A stretch of 64,000 nucleotides of DNA from Aureimonas altamirensis (GTDB lineage: Bacteria; Pseudomonadota; Alphaproteobacteria; Rhizobiales; Rhizobiaceae). The notes under the pieces were generated by a model. It saw nothing but the letters and a program-made list of their open reading frames with translations. It searched no databases and had not been told where the DNA came from. The DNA lies in contig NZ_BBWQ01000022.1 of the NCBI RefSeq assembly GCF_001463885.1, positions 62,001-126,000 of the forward strand, in the 5' to 3' direction. Position numbers and translations under genes: made by a program. Shown here one piece after another: positions 25,085 through 33,271 of this stretch; positions within the stretch are counted from its first letter, which is position 1, and every line of letters begins with the position of its first letter.

Positions 25085-26922
25085 GGCGCTCTCGCTTCGG
25101 GCGGCAGGTAGAGGAGCGCGGGGTCCGATGACCCAATCCGACGGGCTTCCTCGATCTCGGCGTCGGCGAACCGGGGCAGAATCTGTTCGGCGATGCGTCC
25201 GTGAACCCGGCCGAACTTGGCGATCCAGTCGGCTTCGCTCAGCACCTGCCGCTGCGCCCGGATGAAGTTGAGGAAGGCCAGGAGCGCGGGCACCTTGCGG
25301 GCGGTGACCACGGCATTGCTGCATTCGAGACACCCCCAGAAGGGGGACGGACAGGCCTCTCCCTCCGAGCCGAACGGGCTGTTGTAGAAGCCGCCGCAAC
25401 TGGCGAGCCAGACGTCCTGCTCGCCGCCGAACAGCGCCTTGACCGCGGCGGCGCCGACAACGGGAAGGCCGGTCGCCTTGTCGGGATCGGTCTGGACGGC
25501 CGCTTCCTCCTCCGACGACAGGACACAGGGGGGGAACGCGGCGTCGAGCGCATCGGTCATGGCGTCGGCAATTGTCGCCTCGTGCAGATGACGAAGCGCG
25601 GGAATGTCGGCGTAGTGGTCGGCCGCGACCGCGACAGTGTGGCCGACGGCGAAGCGGTCGAGCTGGCCGCCCGTGCGCCGGTACCATGCCGCCTTATGCG
25701 TCTTGCGCAGGCGCGTCAGATTGAGGCGAAGGCGTTGGCCCCGCTCATCAAGGATGCCGTGCCGGCGCGTCCATGAAGCCGCGAGCTCCTTCATGCTGAG
25801 CACCCGAGGGGTCAGGCGGCCCCAGGCACAGTGCGCCCAGAGCGTGTCGGCGCCGAGCCGGCTTCTCGCCGGACCGGTCCACTGCAGCGCCTTGCGGATC
25901 AAGCCGCCCGGCGTCGAGGAACCGCCGTCGCGCACACGCAGCCGCTTCCACTCGGCGCCGCGCGCCCGACGCTTGCAATACTCGATCTCGACATAGCCGC
26001 CCGCCGGGTTCTTCAGGCAGTCCGCTCGCAAGCCCTTGATCGCTTCGATCTCCATGCCGGTGTCGAGCGAGATAAGCACGATGAGCGGCACGAGATCGGC
26101 GGCGATGAGATGCCGGCGGCCATGCAGATCGTGGATCAGGCGATCGTTCGGCAGGCCACTCTCGCGGCGGAGCGTGTAGAGTCGCTTGAAGAGAGGGTGC
26201 CTGTGCCCGATGACGCCTTCCGCGTCGATCACTTCCATTACCTGTTTGTGGGTTGCTGCCAGCGCCTTGCTCCGATCGGAATCCTCGACCGCCGGAATAC
26301 GATCGGCCTCGCCCAAGCGGCGGATGATGGCGGCGAGATCGGTGCGCGCCGCCTTCCGCAATGCCGCGGCGACATCATCGCCATAGGCATCGCGCGGCCT
26401 GGCGCGCACGCCGGGCCGATCGCTCGTGTACATCAGCCGGCGTGAGGCATCGGGCGGCAGGTGGCTGGGCTCCGCGGCCTCGGCAAGCCGCAGCAGGTTG
26501 AGCACCTTGCTCATGCGGTGCAGGCGGTGATTGGGATGCAGGCCGCTCCCCTCCATCCAGGAATCGAAGCCGTCGATGCAGACGGCACTGACGTCGGAGA
26601 GACGGGCGACGTGCGATCCGGCGGAATCGAGATAGCGCCAAAATGTCTTGAGCGCATTGGCATAGGCGTAGGCCGTCGAGATCGAGCCGGCCGGACCACC
26701 GACCTGGCAGGCGCGCCAGAGCGCGCCGGCAAAGGTCCGCGCCAATGCCTTGCGGCCGGCGAGCATCGTCAGGTCGATCGTCTTGCTGCGATCCGCCAGC
26801 GTGACGGTAAAGCGCAGCGATGCGATCGCAGCGGCGGCCTCGCCCTCGGGATCGGGCAGCGCCTCGGGAAAGAGGGCGCGGCGACCCGGCCGCCGCACCG
26901 ATGGAGCCGCCGCGGCGGTCAT
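25081..26922 (-). CDS. Second tyrosine recombinase of the element (GinB type)
   Basis: 613 aa from the ATG at 26922, overlapping the stop of the first recombinase (ATGA). The core-binding part includes AYANALKTFWRYLDSAG; the catalytic part has SLDTGMEIEAIKGLRADCLK, LTRLRKTHKAAWYRRTG and HTVAVAADHYAD, variants of the R, HxxR and H/Y boxes, with glutamate where the first arginine would stand. A cysteine pair (PFWGCLECSN) lies near the C-terminus. The degenerate first box suggests reduced or specialised catalysis. Confidence 0.8.
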   Translation of the reverse strand: MTAAAAPSVRRPGRRALFPEALPDPEGEAAAAIASLRFTVTLADRSKTIDLTMLAGRKALARTFAGALWRACQVGGPAGSISTAYAYANALKTFWRYLDSAGSHVARLSDVSAVCIDGFDSWMEGSGLHPNHRLHRMSKVLNLLRLAEAAEPSHLPPDASRRLMYTSDRPGVRARPRDAYGDDVAAALRKAARTDLAAIIRRLGEADRIPAVEDSDRSKALAATHKQVMEVIDAEGVIGHRHPLFKRLYTLRRESGLPNDRLIHDLHGRRHLIAADLVPLIVLISLDTGMEIEAIKGLRADCLKNPAGGYVEIEYCKRRARGAEWKRLRVRDGGSSTPGGLIRKALQWTGPARSRLGADTLWAHCAWGRLTPRVLSMKELAASWTRRHGILDERGQRLRLNLTRLRKTHKAAWYRRTGGQLDRFAVGHTVAVAADHYADIPALRHLHEATIADAMTDALDAAFPPCVLSSEEEAAVQTDPDKATGLPVVGAAAVKALFGGEQDVWLASCGGFYNSPFGSEGEACPSPFWGCLECSNAVVTARKVPALLAFLNFIRAQRQVLSEADWIAKFGRVHGRIAEQILPRFADAEIEEARRIGSSDPALLYLPPEARAP

Positions 26923-28376
26923 GCCGCGCCGCCAGCCGTGTCTTCGGCCCAGCGATCCGCGGCGGCCTCGACCAGCTCCTGCGCCTCGGCGAGGCTGTCG
27001 AGATAGATGTAGGTGCTGGTGATACTCGCATGCCCCAGCAGGTGCTGGAGCTTCTGCAGAGGATCGCCGAGAATCCGCCGATAGGCTGCGCCGTGCTGGT
27101 CCTGCGGATCGAACACGGATCCGATCTGCTCGCGGATCAGCATGGAGAGCATGTTGACGGCGAAGGTGTGCCGCAGCGTGTGTGGCGTCACCTCGACCTC
27201 GATGCCGAAACGGCGGCAGCGGGTGCAGGCCCGCCGAAAGGCAGCTTCCCAAGTCGCCGAGGGCACGGGCTTGCCGCCTTCAGTCAGCCAGAGCAAGGCA
27301 TGCTGCGCCTGGCCGGGCGTGCCGACCAGCACGCGGCGGCGTTCGCCCAGCGTCAGACGGTCGAGCCGGACACGCTTGCCCGCCGCGTCTGTTGCCTTCC
27401 CGTCCTCCAGCATCAGCCAGAGCGGATCGGACACCGAAGGCTCTGAGCGCGCGGCAGAGACCGTGCGCTCGAGATCGACATAGTCGCCGATCAATCTCAG
27501 TACCCGGCGGGGAACGCGGATGCGCCGTGGTCGTCCGCCCTTGGCGATCGGACCGGGGAGATCGAACGGCACCGAGCGCGATTCGGGATCGGTCAGGCGC
27601 GGCAGCTCACTCAGCAGCAGACTGCCGGCCTCTGTCAGCCGCAGGCCGGTCGTGACGAGAAGCTCGGCAAACAACGCATTGCGCTCGCCGTTGCGGCCGC
27701 GCCACGTCGCGTCCTCCGAGCCGTCGGGAAGCCGGCCGCGCAATCCCACCTCGCGGAACAGCAGGTAGCGGCCAAGATCGATGTAACGGGTATCGTGGCG
27801 CCGCGCGGCGCGCTCGCGGGCACGGTTCGTCGTCACAGCGAGCACTGCGCGGCTACCGCCGGCCCTGCGAAGGGTGGCGCCGTAGCTGAAGGGCGAGATC
27901 GCAATGATTCCTTCCTCGACAGCCCAGCGATAGAGCTTGTCGAGCGCGGCAACGCTCCGGTTCCAGCTCGCAGCCGAGATGCGGTAGGGAGCTGCCGACA
28001 GCCGACGCGCCCGGTGAAAGGCCAGGACATCGTCGCGGCCGGCCTGCCAGACCGTCTTGCCGCCGCGCCGTTCGACAAGAAAGCGCGCCCAGACGAGAAT
28101 GTCGCGGGCGTAGGAGCGCCACGTGTTCGGCGATCGCGCTCCCATAGCAGGACAGGCACGAAAGAACCGGTTGAGAGCGAGATCGTAGCTGCCGTCATCC
28201 ATCAGGATGAACGGCATGCCGTGAATCAGCCCGGTGCGCTCGACCGCGTCGAGCGCACCGGGCGCGAGGCTCACTGCAAGGTCATCAAGGAAAAGCGGAC
28301 GCGAAATAGTGTCAAGATCGGTAAAATACAAATGCACGCACGATACCCAAGCGGAGCGCCTTCGGCGCAACTTCAT
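26919..28376 (-). CDS. First tyrosine recombinase of the element (GinA type)
   Basis: 485 aa. The full catalytic set is present: R246 in TTGLRLTEAG, H399/R402 in TPHTLRHTF, H449 in LLGHAS and the nucleophile probably Y458 in STYIYLD. Core-binding domain ~70-170. This is the canonical member of the trio and begins the operon that is coupled by ATGA overlaps at every junction. The N-terminal start is uncertain because no SD box is seen before 28376. Confidence 0.85.
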   Translation of the reverse strand: MKLRRRRSAWVSCVHLYFTDLDTISRPLFLDDLAVSLAPGALDAVERTGLIHGMPFILMDDGSYDLALNRFFRACPAMGARSPNTWRSYARDILVWARFLVERRGGKTVWQAGRDDVLAFHRARRLSAAPYRISAASWNRSVAALDKLYRWAVEEGIIAISPFSYGATLRRAGGSRAVLAVTTNRARERAARRHDTRYIDLGRYLLFREVGLRGRLPDGSEDATWRGRNGERNALFAELLVTTGLRLTEAGSLLLSELPRLTDPESRSVPFDLPGPIAKGGRPRRIRVPRRVLRLIGDYVDLERTVSAARSEPSVSDPLWLMLEDGKATDAAGKRVRLDRLTLGERRRVLVGTPGQAQHALLWLTEGGKPVPSATWEAAFRRACTRCRRFGIEVEVTPHTLRHTFAVNMLSMLIREQIGSVFDPQDQHGAAYRRILGDPLQKLQHLLGHASITSTYIYLDSLAEAQELVEAAADRWAEDTAGGAA

Positions 28377-28603
28377 TGTTTAGAATGCGAGGGGTTCCCC
28401 TCGCGCTCTCCCGCTCGCCGCGTGGCAGGGGTGCAGGACTTAGCCTGCACCCCATGAACAGCTTGTCGTGCCGCCGCCGCGTCAAGCGTTGTCCTCGCTA
28501 CGCTGCGGGAACGCTTGACCCGGACGTCTGAAGAGCTTCACCGGAGCCGTGGTGAGGCGCCTCCAATGCATGATTCTGAGACAGGATCACAGAGTCAGGA
28601 TAA
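28377..28603. other. Non-coding right end of the mercury element
   Basis: Contains a perfect 10-bp inverted repeat GTCAAGCGTT/AACGCTTGAC (28481-28490 and 28510-28519, 19-nt loop) and the right inverted end (28572-28603; inward reading TTATCCTGA with CTGTCTCAG further in). Probably the recombinase binding region and the promoter of the recombinase operon. Confidence 0.55.
28572..28603. repeat. Right inverted end of the mercury element
   Basis: Plus strand GATTCTGAGACAGG, then CAGAGTCAGGATAA up to 28603. The inverse complement pairs with the left end at TTATC.TGA and CTGTCTCAG. Confidence 0.7.
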
Positions 28604-29338
28604 GGCGACCAGCTCCTCGAAGGCGTATTTCTTCGTGCCGAAGCTGCCCGAAAAATCCCGCCCCAAGCGCGAGGCATGGCCTGTGGCATGCCCCATCTCG
28701 TGGAGCGCCGTCCTGTGCCAGTTGATCGGCTCGAAATAGGCGGCCGGAGGCGGCACCTGCACGTAGTCGAGCGCCGGAACATAGAAGGCGCGATCCCCGC
28801 CGATGCGGAAATCGATCCCGGTCGCCTCGATCAGCGCCTCGACCTTCGGCTCGATCATGCCGGGCGGCGGTGGCGGGGCCTCGAAGGCGATGTCCTCGGG
28901 CAGGCCCTCGCATTGCGCCGCGTTGAACACGGTGAAGCGCTTCAGGAACGGAATGCTGCTGGCTTCTTCGCCCGACTCCTGGGCGCGGCGCTTCTCGTCC
29001 TCCGGCGTGAAGCGGTCGGCATAGACGACGGTGGTGCCGCGCTCGCCCTTGCGGACATTTCCGCCCAGCGAGAGTGCTTGCCGGAAGGTGAGCCAATGCT
29101 GGGTCGGATAGCCGTGCTGGACCACTGCGCCCCAGAGGATGAGGACATTGATCCCGGAATATTGCCGCGCGGTCGCGGCATTCCTCGGCATGGCGAGCGG
29201 CGCCTTCGCCGCCGCCGTCCCCCAGGGCTGGACCCAGGGCAGCCGCCCTTCCTCCAGCTCGGCGATGATCTTGTCGGTGATGTCGTCATAGAGATTGCTG
29301 CGGGCGCCGCCTGGGCGAGCGCGGTCCTTTCTGGCCAT
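28604..29338 (-). pseudogene. ardC: 5' part of an ardC gene, severed by the mercury element
   Basis: 245 codons of ArdC from ATG at 29338: ArdC N-terminal domain (NLYDDITDKIIAELEEGRLP; QYSGINVLILWGAVVQHGYP; GGNVRKGERGTTVVYADRF) and the zincin motif ALHEMGHATG, up to YAFEELVA at the element border; the frame then gains only LS and a stop. The remaining C-terminus is at 15657-15887. The HExxH is retained, so a truncated product could still be folded in part, but it lacks the last ~75 residues. 28604-28609 is the right copy of GGCGAC. Confidence 0.92.
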
Positions 29339-29440
29339 CGGGATGATCTCCGCGACGGGCGCCGGAGGCCACTCCTCCAGCCCTCAACCCGTCACGGAAA
29401 ACCCGTCCGCACTCTCCCTCTCAGGGGGCGTTGCGGGGCA
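29339..29440 (-). promoter_or_regulatory. Conserved RNA-like leader of the split ardC
   Basis: On the transcribed strand: GAGAGGGAGAGTGCGG, the small hairpin ACGGGTTTTCCGT, CCGTGACGGG (29388-29397) TTGAGGG, GGAGGAGTGGCC, then CCCGTCGCGGA (29349-29359) and the ATG. CGTGACGGG pairs with CCCGTCGCG. It matches the parB leader closely although the genes are unrelated. Confidence 0.6.
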
Positions 29441-29513
29441 GGCTGTGCCAAAACGTCAGCCGTCGGAGCCGCAGCGCCTGCCAGGTGGAGCCGAAGCGAA
29501 GCGCCGCCTCGCG

Positions 29514-30938
29514 TCAGCTCGGGGTAACAACCCTCGTTCCGAATGTGTTCGCGGCGTGTAGGATGTTGAAGGCTAGGATCGACAGCGCCGCCTCCGCCTT
29601 TACCGCCCTAAGTCCTCTAGTTAGGAACCTTCCGCCACCCGACATTCGCTTTATGGTGCCGAATGGATGCTCGACCGTGCATCGCCTGATCGTCATCAAG
29701 CTGGGATTGGCATGGATTCGGGCCTCCATGCGATCGAGGGCACCTTGATCGACAAGCCGGTGAATTGTGCGCTGGGCTCCCGGCGTGCATCTCGGCTTCA
29801 ACGCACAGGTCGCGCAGGCCGAGGTACGGTAGCGCATCGCCCGATTGCGAGTATGGATTCCGGACGGGCGTAGAGTTTGCCCGCCGGGGCAACGGACCGT
29901 GTCGCTGTCCTCGTCGTAGAGGAACTGTACCGGTCGAAAATGTTCGGAATTCATCGCGCCGCGCTTGATCGGCGCAGCGACCTCAATGTTCTCGCGTTCG
30001 CAACGGGCGACTTCTTCGGCGTTTGAGTAGCCGCCGTCGGTCAACACCTGGAGCTGATCTACCTCCAGCACGGCCTTAGCCGCGACTGACATCGGATGAA
30101 GAAGGTGGCTGTCGTTCGCGTCATTGTAGACGTCATGGTGGACGATCAGACCACTCGCAACATCGACGACGCTTTGCAGATTGTACGAGGGAAGCTTCGG
30201 CGCGTGGGCATATCCCATCGGTTTGGCCTCCGGCTCGCCAAACACGAGCACCTTCTCGACCCGTCGATCGAGTTCCTGCTGTCGCCTGGCCAGCCGGTCC
30301 TTCCGACGCTGCAGGGAGGCAATGGCGGACTTGAAGCCTTCGCGGTGCAGTGGTTGATCATCAAAGCCCCGCGCGACGGTCTCGTCGATTATGTCCAGGC
30401 GGTCGAGATAATAGGCGATCTCTTTTTCGGTATGCGCGATATCGCGCGCGAGCCGCTCCGCCCCGGCGATGTTCTTTGGACTGGCGACCGCTCGCATCTT
30501 GGTGCCGTCGAGTGCGACCGACCGGCCGCCTACCAAATTCTGCTCGCGACAGAACAGCACGAACGCGGCGCTGGCGGCGACGATCGCGTCGGGATAGTCG
30601 TGCCGGAAGGCGGCAATGGTCCGATAGTCCGGCGCGAGTTGCCGCATCAGCCACATTGCTTCAAGGTCGCGCTTGCAGGAGCGCTCCAGATGTCGCGATG
30701 AACGGGCTTGATTGAGGTAGCCCCAGATATACAGCCGGAGCATGTCGCTGGGATGATAGCCTGGTCGTCCGGTCGAGGCCGCAATGGCGCGTGTGAAGCC
30801 AAGCTCAATCATATCCAGACTGTCGACGAAAGCATCGACGACGCGGACGAGCGCGTCAGGCCCAACATAGTCATCGACACATGGGGGAAGCAGATTGGCC
30901 TGATCTCGCGCTATTCCCTCAATGAAGCTCATAGACAC
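29514..30938 (-). CDS. IS1182-family DDE transposase
   Basis: 474 aa. N-terminal DUF772-type domain (YHPSDMLRLYIWGYLNQARS; LERSCKRDLEAMWLMRQLAP), DDE core with SVALDGTKMRAVAS and LQVLTDGGYSNAEEVARCE, and a C-terminal DDE_Tnp_1_6 part with a cysteine cluster (CATCALKPRCTPG) and TVEHPFGTIKRMSG. Full-length and without frameshift, so possibly active. I could not locate convincing terminal inverted repeats. The IS stands between the left module and the transglutaminase operon. Confidence 0.88.
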   Translation of the reverse strand: MSMSFIEGIARDQANLLPPCVDDYVGPDALVRVVDAFVDSLDMIELGFTRAIAASTGRPGYHPSDMLRLYIWGYLNQARSSRHLERSCKRDLEAMWLMRQLAPDYRTIAAFRHDYPDAIVAASAAFVLFCREQNLVGGRSVALDGTKMRAVASPKNIAGAERLARDIAHTEKEIAYYLDRLDIIDETVARGFDDQPLHREGFKSAIASLQRRKDRLARRQQELDRRVEKVLVFGEPEAKPMGYAHAPKLPSYNLQSVVDVASGLIVHHDVYNDANDSHLLHPMSVAAKAVLEVDQLQVLTDGGYSNAEEVARCERENIEVAAPIKRGAMNSEHFRPVQFLYDEDSDTVRCPGGQTLRPSGIHTRNRAMRYRTSACATCALKPRCTPGAQRTIHRLVDQGALDRMEARIHANPSLMTIRRCTVEHPFGTIKRMSGGGRFLTRGLRAVKAEAALSILAFNILHAANTFGTRVVTPS

Positions 30939-31401
30939 CTCGGCAAAGCAGATCAGGAGAGTCTGATTCTACACTTGTTTGCTCATAGGGAAAGGCTTTG
31001 TATTGGGTCTCGAATAACTACCCAGAGGCAGGATCGCGGCACCTCGCTGACCCTCCAAACTTCCGAGAAAAGGTGGCTTCCTGCTTTCGGCACTTTGGGC
31101 GACGAACCTGCGAAAGCTGTCATTCAAACAGTCTTCGCACTTCGACTGGATGCGCCTGACGTCAGCCACAGGCCCGACTTTTCCGTTTGCTGAAAGTGGG
31201 TATTACGAGGATGGAACATTAGGTCGCGGCCGCACCGGCTCAAGGGATTGGAATCGCGCCAACCTAACGTCGGGAACCGGTCACAGTCAGCGGACCATGG
31301 CGGGTGCCTGACTAAAGTGGGTTATCTTCGAAAAGGTCTGCGGCGCTTCCGGTATGCCTTGCCGTATCGCCTGTAGCCTTGGTGTCCGGTCCCAAGGCGC
31401 C
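30939..31401. other. Non-coding interval behind the IS
   Basis: 463 bp between the transposase start and the end of the transglutaminase gene. It must contain the right end of the IS. No gene with a credible start was seen on either strand, and no clear inverted end. Confidence 0.5.
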
Positions 31402-32235
31402 TTACTCGCGATGCTCTTGCGCCTGTTGCAAGCCCGATACCTCGTAAGTCCATACTCGGAACGCCTTCAGAACATGCGGGCCGAAGGAGTTGACGAGCGG
31501 TATGTCGGCTGCGTCGCGGCCGCGCGCCACCACGATCCTGCCGATCCGCGGGACGTTGTTGCGCGGATCGAAGGTGTACCATTCGCCATCGAGGAACACT
31601 TCGATCCAGGCGCTGAAATCCATCGGATCGACGACCGGCACGCCGATGTCACCGAGATGGCCGTTGATATAGCGAGCGGGGATGTTGAGGCATCGGCAGA
31701 ACGTGACCGCAAGATGCGCGAAATCGCGACAAACGCCAACGCGCTCATGGAACGCCTCGAAAGCCGTCCGCGTAGATCGAGCCTGCATGTAGTCGAAGCG
31801 GATGTGGTTGTGGACGAAATCGCAGATCGCCTGCACCCGGCTCCAACCGGGCGGCATCTTGCCGAACAGGTCCCAAGCGGTCTGGCTGAGACGGTCGGTT
31901 TCGCAGTAGCGGCTGCCCATGAGGTAGACGAGGCAATCGTCCGGCAAGTCCGGCACCGGCAGTTCCCGGGCACCCGGCACAATCCCGTCCGGCCTGCCGT
32001 CGTCCTCGATCGTGGCATCACCCCACATCGTCAGGTCGCCCGCAGGCGCGACCAGCCGCCGGCATTTGTTGCCGAAGAGATCGCGGTAGGTCGATACGTG
32101 CACATCGGGTGTGGTGAACGTCGTCTCCGGCACCCGTATGTCAGCCGCGCGATCCTCGTGCACCGACAGCAGACACACCAAGGCTGTCGGCTGCTGGCAG
32201 GTCAGTGTGATCTCATACCCGTAGCGGATCAGCAT
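31402..32235 (-). CDS. Transglutaminase-like cysteine protein
   Basis: 277 aa. N-terminal beta domain, then the transglutaminase core: the cysteine in ERVGVCRDFAHLAVTFCR (around 172), then DFSAWIEVFLDGEWYTFDPR with the aspartate of the triad. Where the classical family has HAW, this one has SAW; the DFSAW variant is usual in a bacterial subfamily, so activity may differ (protease, amidase or ligand binding). No signal peptide, so cytoplasmic. Last gene of a seven-gene coupled operon of small proteins divergent from groESL. Confidence 0.82.
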   Translation of the reverse strand: MLIRYGYEITLTCQQPTALVCLLSVHEDRAADIRVPETTFTTPDVHVSTYRDLFGNKCRRLVAPAGDLTMWGDATIEDDGRPDGIVPGARELPVPDLPDDCLVYLMGSRYCETDRLSQTAWDLFGKMPPGWSRVQAICDFVHNHIRFDYMQARSTRTAFEAFHERVGVCRDFAHLAVTFCRCLNIPARYINGHLGDIGVPVVDPMDFSAWIEVFLDGEWYTFDPRNNVPRIGRIVVARGRDAADIPLVNSFGPHVLKAFRVWTYEVSGLQQAQEHRE

Positions 32236-32247
32236 TGAGTGGTGTCT

Positions 32248-32523
32248 TTACCGGAAATCGGCAGCGGTCAGCGTATAGGAGGTTTGGCGACGATGCGAGT
32301 AGGCCTCGCGGGCGACATCGTGGATCGAACTGCGCGTCGCATCGAAGGTCGAGAGATACATCTCTTCCGACACCTCAGTGCTGCGCAATTCAGCAGGGGA
32401 CCTGGCGAGCGCTTCCACTTCGACAAAGAACGGCACTTCGAACATGCCGTCGTGCCCGATAAAGCGAATGGCGTTGCGCACTTCGTCGAAGCTGCGGCTG
32501 GGGTTCAGGAATTCAAGGGTCAT
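32248..32523 (-). CDS. DUF1488 family protein
   Basis: 91 aa: MTLEFLNPSRSFDEVRNAIR, then FIGHDGMFEVPFFVEVEALA and a C-terminal helix with REAYSHRRQTSYTLTAADF, the DUF1488 pattern of alphaproteobacterial small proteins. Function unknown. Overlaps the upstream gene by 4 bp and is followed 12 bp later by the transglutaminase. Confidence 0.78.
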   Translation of the reverse strand: MTLEFLNPSRSFDEVRNAIRFIGHDGMFEVPFFVEVEALARSPAELRSTEVSEEMYLSTFDATRSSIHDVAREAYSHRRQTSYTLTAADFR

Positions 32524-32849
32524 CGTTGATCTGCCCTTGCCGTTTGCAGCAGCAGTGGTACACGCATAAACCCGTTCATGTGCTCCTTGCGTCGCACATC
32601 ATTCCGACGATTGAGGGAAAGCATCCCGTCGGTTGCGGCCGAGTGGCTAAGGCCGATCATCTCCTGCCCTTCGCGGCTGGCTGGAACGCCGGTGAAGACA
32701 TGGTAGATGGTCCAGGACCGGTCGGCTTCGATCCGGCGGCCATATTGTTCGTCGCCTGGTGCGCGGGCGGATGCACCGCCTTCATTGTCCCAGACGCCGA
32801 TCGCGCGGTCGTGCCGCTCCCGTTCGATTTCATCTATGTATCGGGTCAT
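32520..32849 (-). CDS. Conserved small hypothetical protein
   Basis: 109 aa, starting MTRYIDEIERERHDRAIGVW and containing SWTIYHVFTGVPASREGQEM. No known domain. The N-terminus is a charged helix; the second half has a basic stretch (LNRRNDVRRKEHMNG). ATGA overlaps with both neighbours show tight coupling. Confidence 0.65.
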   Translation of the reverse strand: MTRYIDEIERERHDRAIGVWDNEGGASARAPGDEQYGRRIEADRSWTIYHVFTGVPASREGQEMIGLSHSAATDGMLSLNRRNDVRRKEHMNGFMRVPLLLQTARADQR

Positions 32850-33088
32850 GATCGTGGCCTTTCTCTAGTGGTCACGTCGGCATCAATGATGCCGGAAAAT
32901 AGCGCGTTACCGGATAAGTCGGTGATCGCGATGGCGTCGGGCCGTTGAGGCATATCGAGCGTCTGCGAAAGCAGTTGCGCAATCTCAATGGCGTTGGCGA
33001 GATCGACGGCTTCCACCGCCTCTCGGCCCACGACAGCATGGGCGTCATCCGTCTCCCGCGTGCGGTAGAACTCGATGACAACTTTCAT
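32846..33088 (-). CDS. Conserved small hypothetical protein
   Basis: 80 aa, starting MKVVIEFYRTRETDDAHAVV, alpha/beta, acidic, with AIEIAQLLSQTLDMPQRPDA. I do not recognise a domain. Fourth gene of the operon; 36 bp after the 48-aa gene and overlapping the next one by 4 bp. Confidence 0.62.
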   Translation of the reverse strand: MKVVIEFYRTRETDDAHAVVGREAVEAVDLANAIEIAQLLSQTLDMPQRPDAIAITDLSGNALFSGIIDADVTTRERPRS

Positions 33089-33124
33089 GGCGCTACTTGC
33101 TCTTTCAGCCGGAGCAGCACTGCC

Positions 33125-33271
33125 TCAGTGCTTGCCTTTGCCTTGGGAAGCATTGGCATCATTGGCGGCAAACTTGATCTGGTTGCCGAAGGTGCTTTCA
33201 GGCTTTGGCGGGGCCTTCTCCTGTTTCGGCTTTCTGATCTCGCGATTGCTTCGTTTCTGGCCTTTAGCCAT
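33125..33271 (-). CDS. Small basic protein (48 aa)
   Basis: Starts MAKGQKRSNREIRKPKQEKA and ends NASQGKGKH. Strongly basic N-terminal half, no hydrophobic segment. Proteins with this start are recurrent small hypotheticals in rhizobia. Its start overlaps the stop of the 33264 gene by 8 bp and lies in the same coupled operon, which is the main reason to accept such a short gene. Confidence 0.65.
   Translation of the reverse strand: MAKGQKRSNREIRKPKQEKAPPKPESTFGNQIKFAANDANASQGKGKH

Larger units (their letters stand above)
15888..28603. mobile_element. 12.7-kb recombinase-trio (GInt/Tn554-like) element carrying mercury resistance
   Basis: The element is 12,716 bp. Its borders are defined by the split ardC gene: removing 15888-28603 and one copy of GGCGAC restores ardC. 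The ends are imperfect inverted repeats: left end TTATCTGA followed by CTGTCTCAG, right end (read inward) TTATCCTGA followed by CTGTCTCAG, with the second block 9-10 bases inside in both. Cargo: merR, merTPF, merBA, a flavoprotein reductase and an intact ardC. The recombination operon at the right end (three tyrosine recombinases plus a small coiled-coil protein) corresponds to ginABCD of GInt islands and to the tnpABC logic of Tn554. Assignment to GInts rests on gene order and sizes. Confidence 0.85.

Noticed and set aside
25085..25687. N-terminal extension of the third recombinase to a start at 25687
   Set aside because: It would overlap the coding sequence of the second recombinase by 600 bp in another frame, while ATGA coupling at 25081-25084 gives a natural start.
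26923..27252. N-terminal extension of the second recombinase
   Set aside because: Overlaps the first recombinase in another frame; the ATGA overlap at 26919-26922 is the better start.
29400..31200. Terminal inverted repeats of the IS1182-type element
   Set aside because: Candidate ends were compared by eye on both sides and none matched well enough to report.
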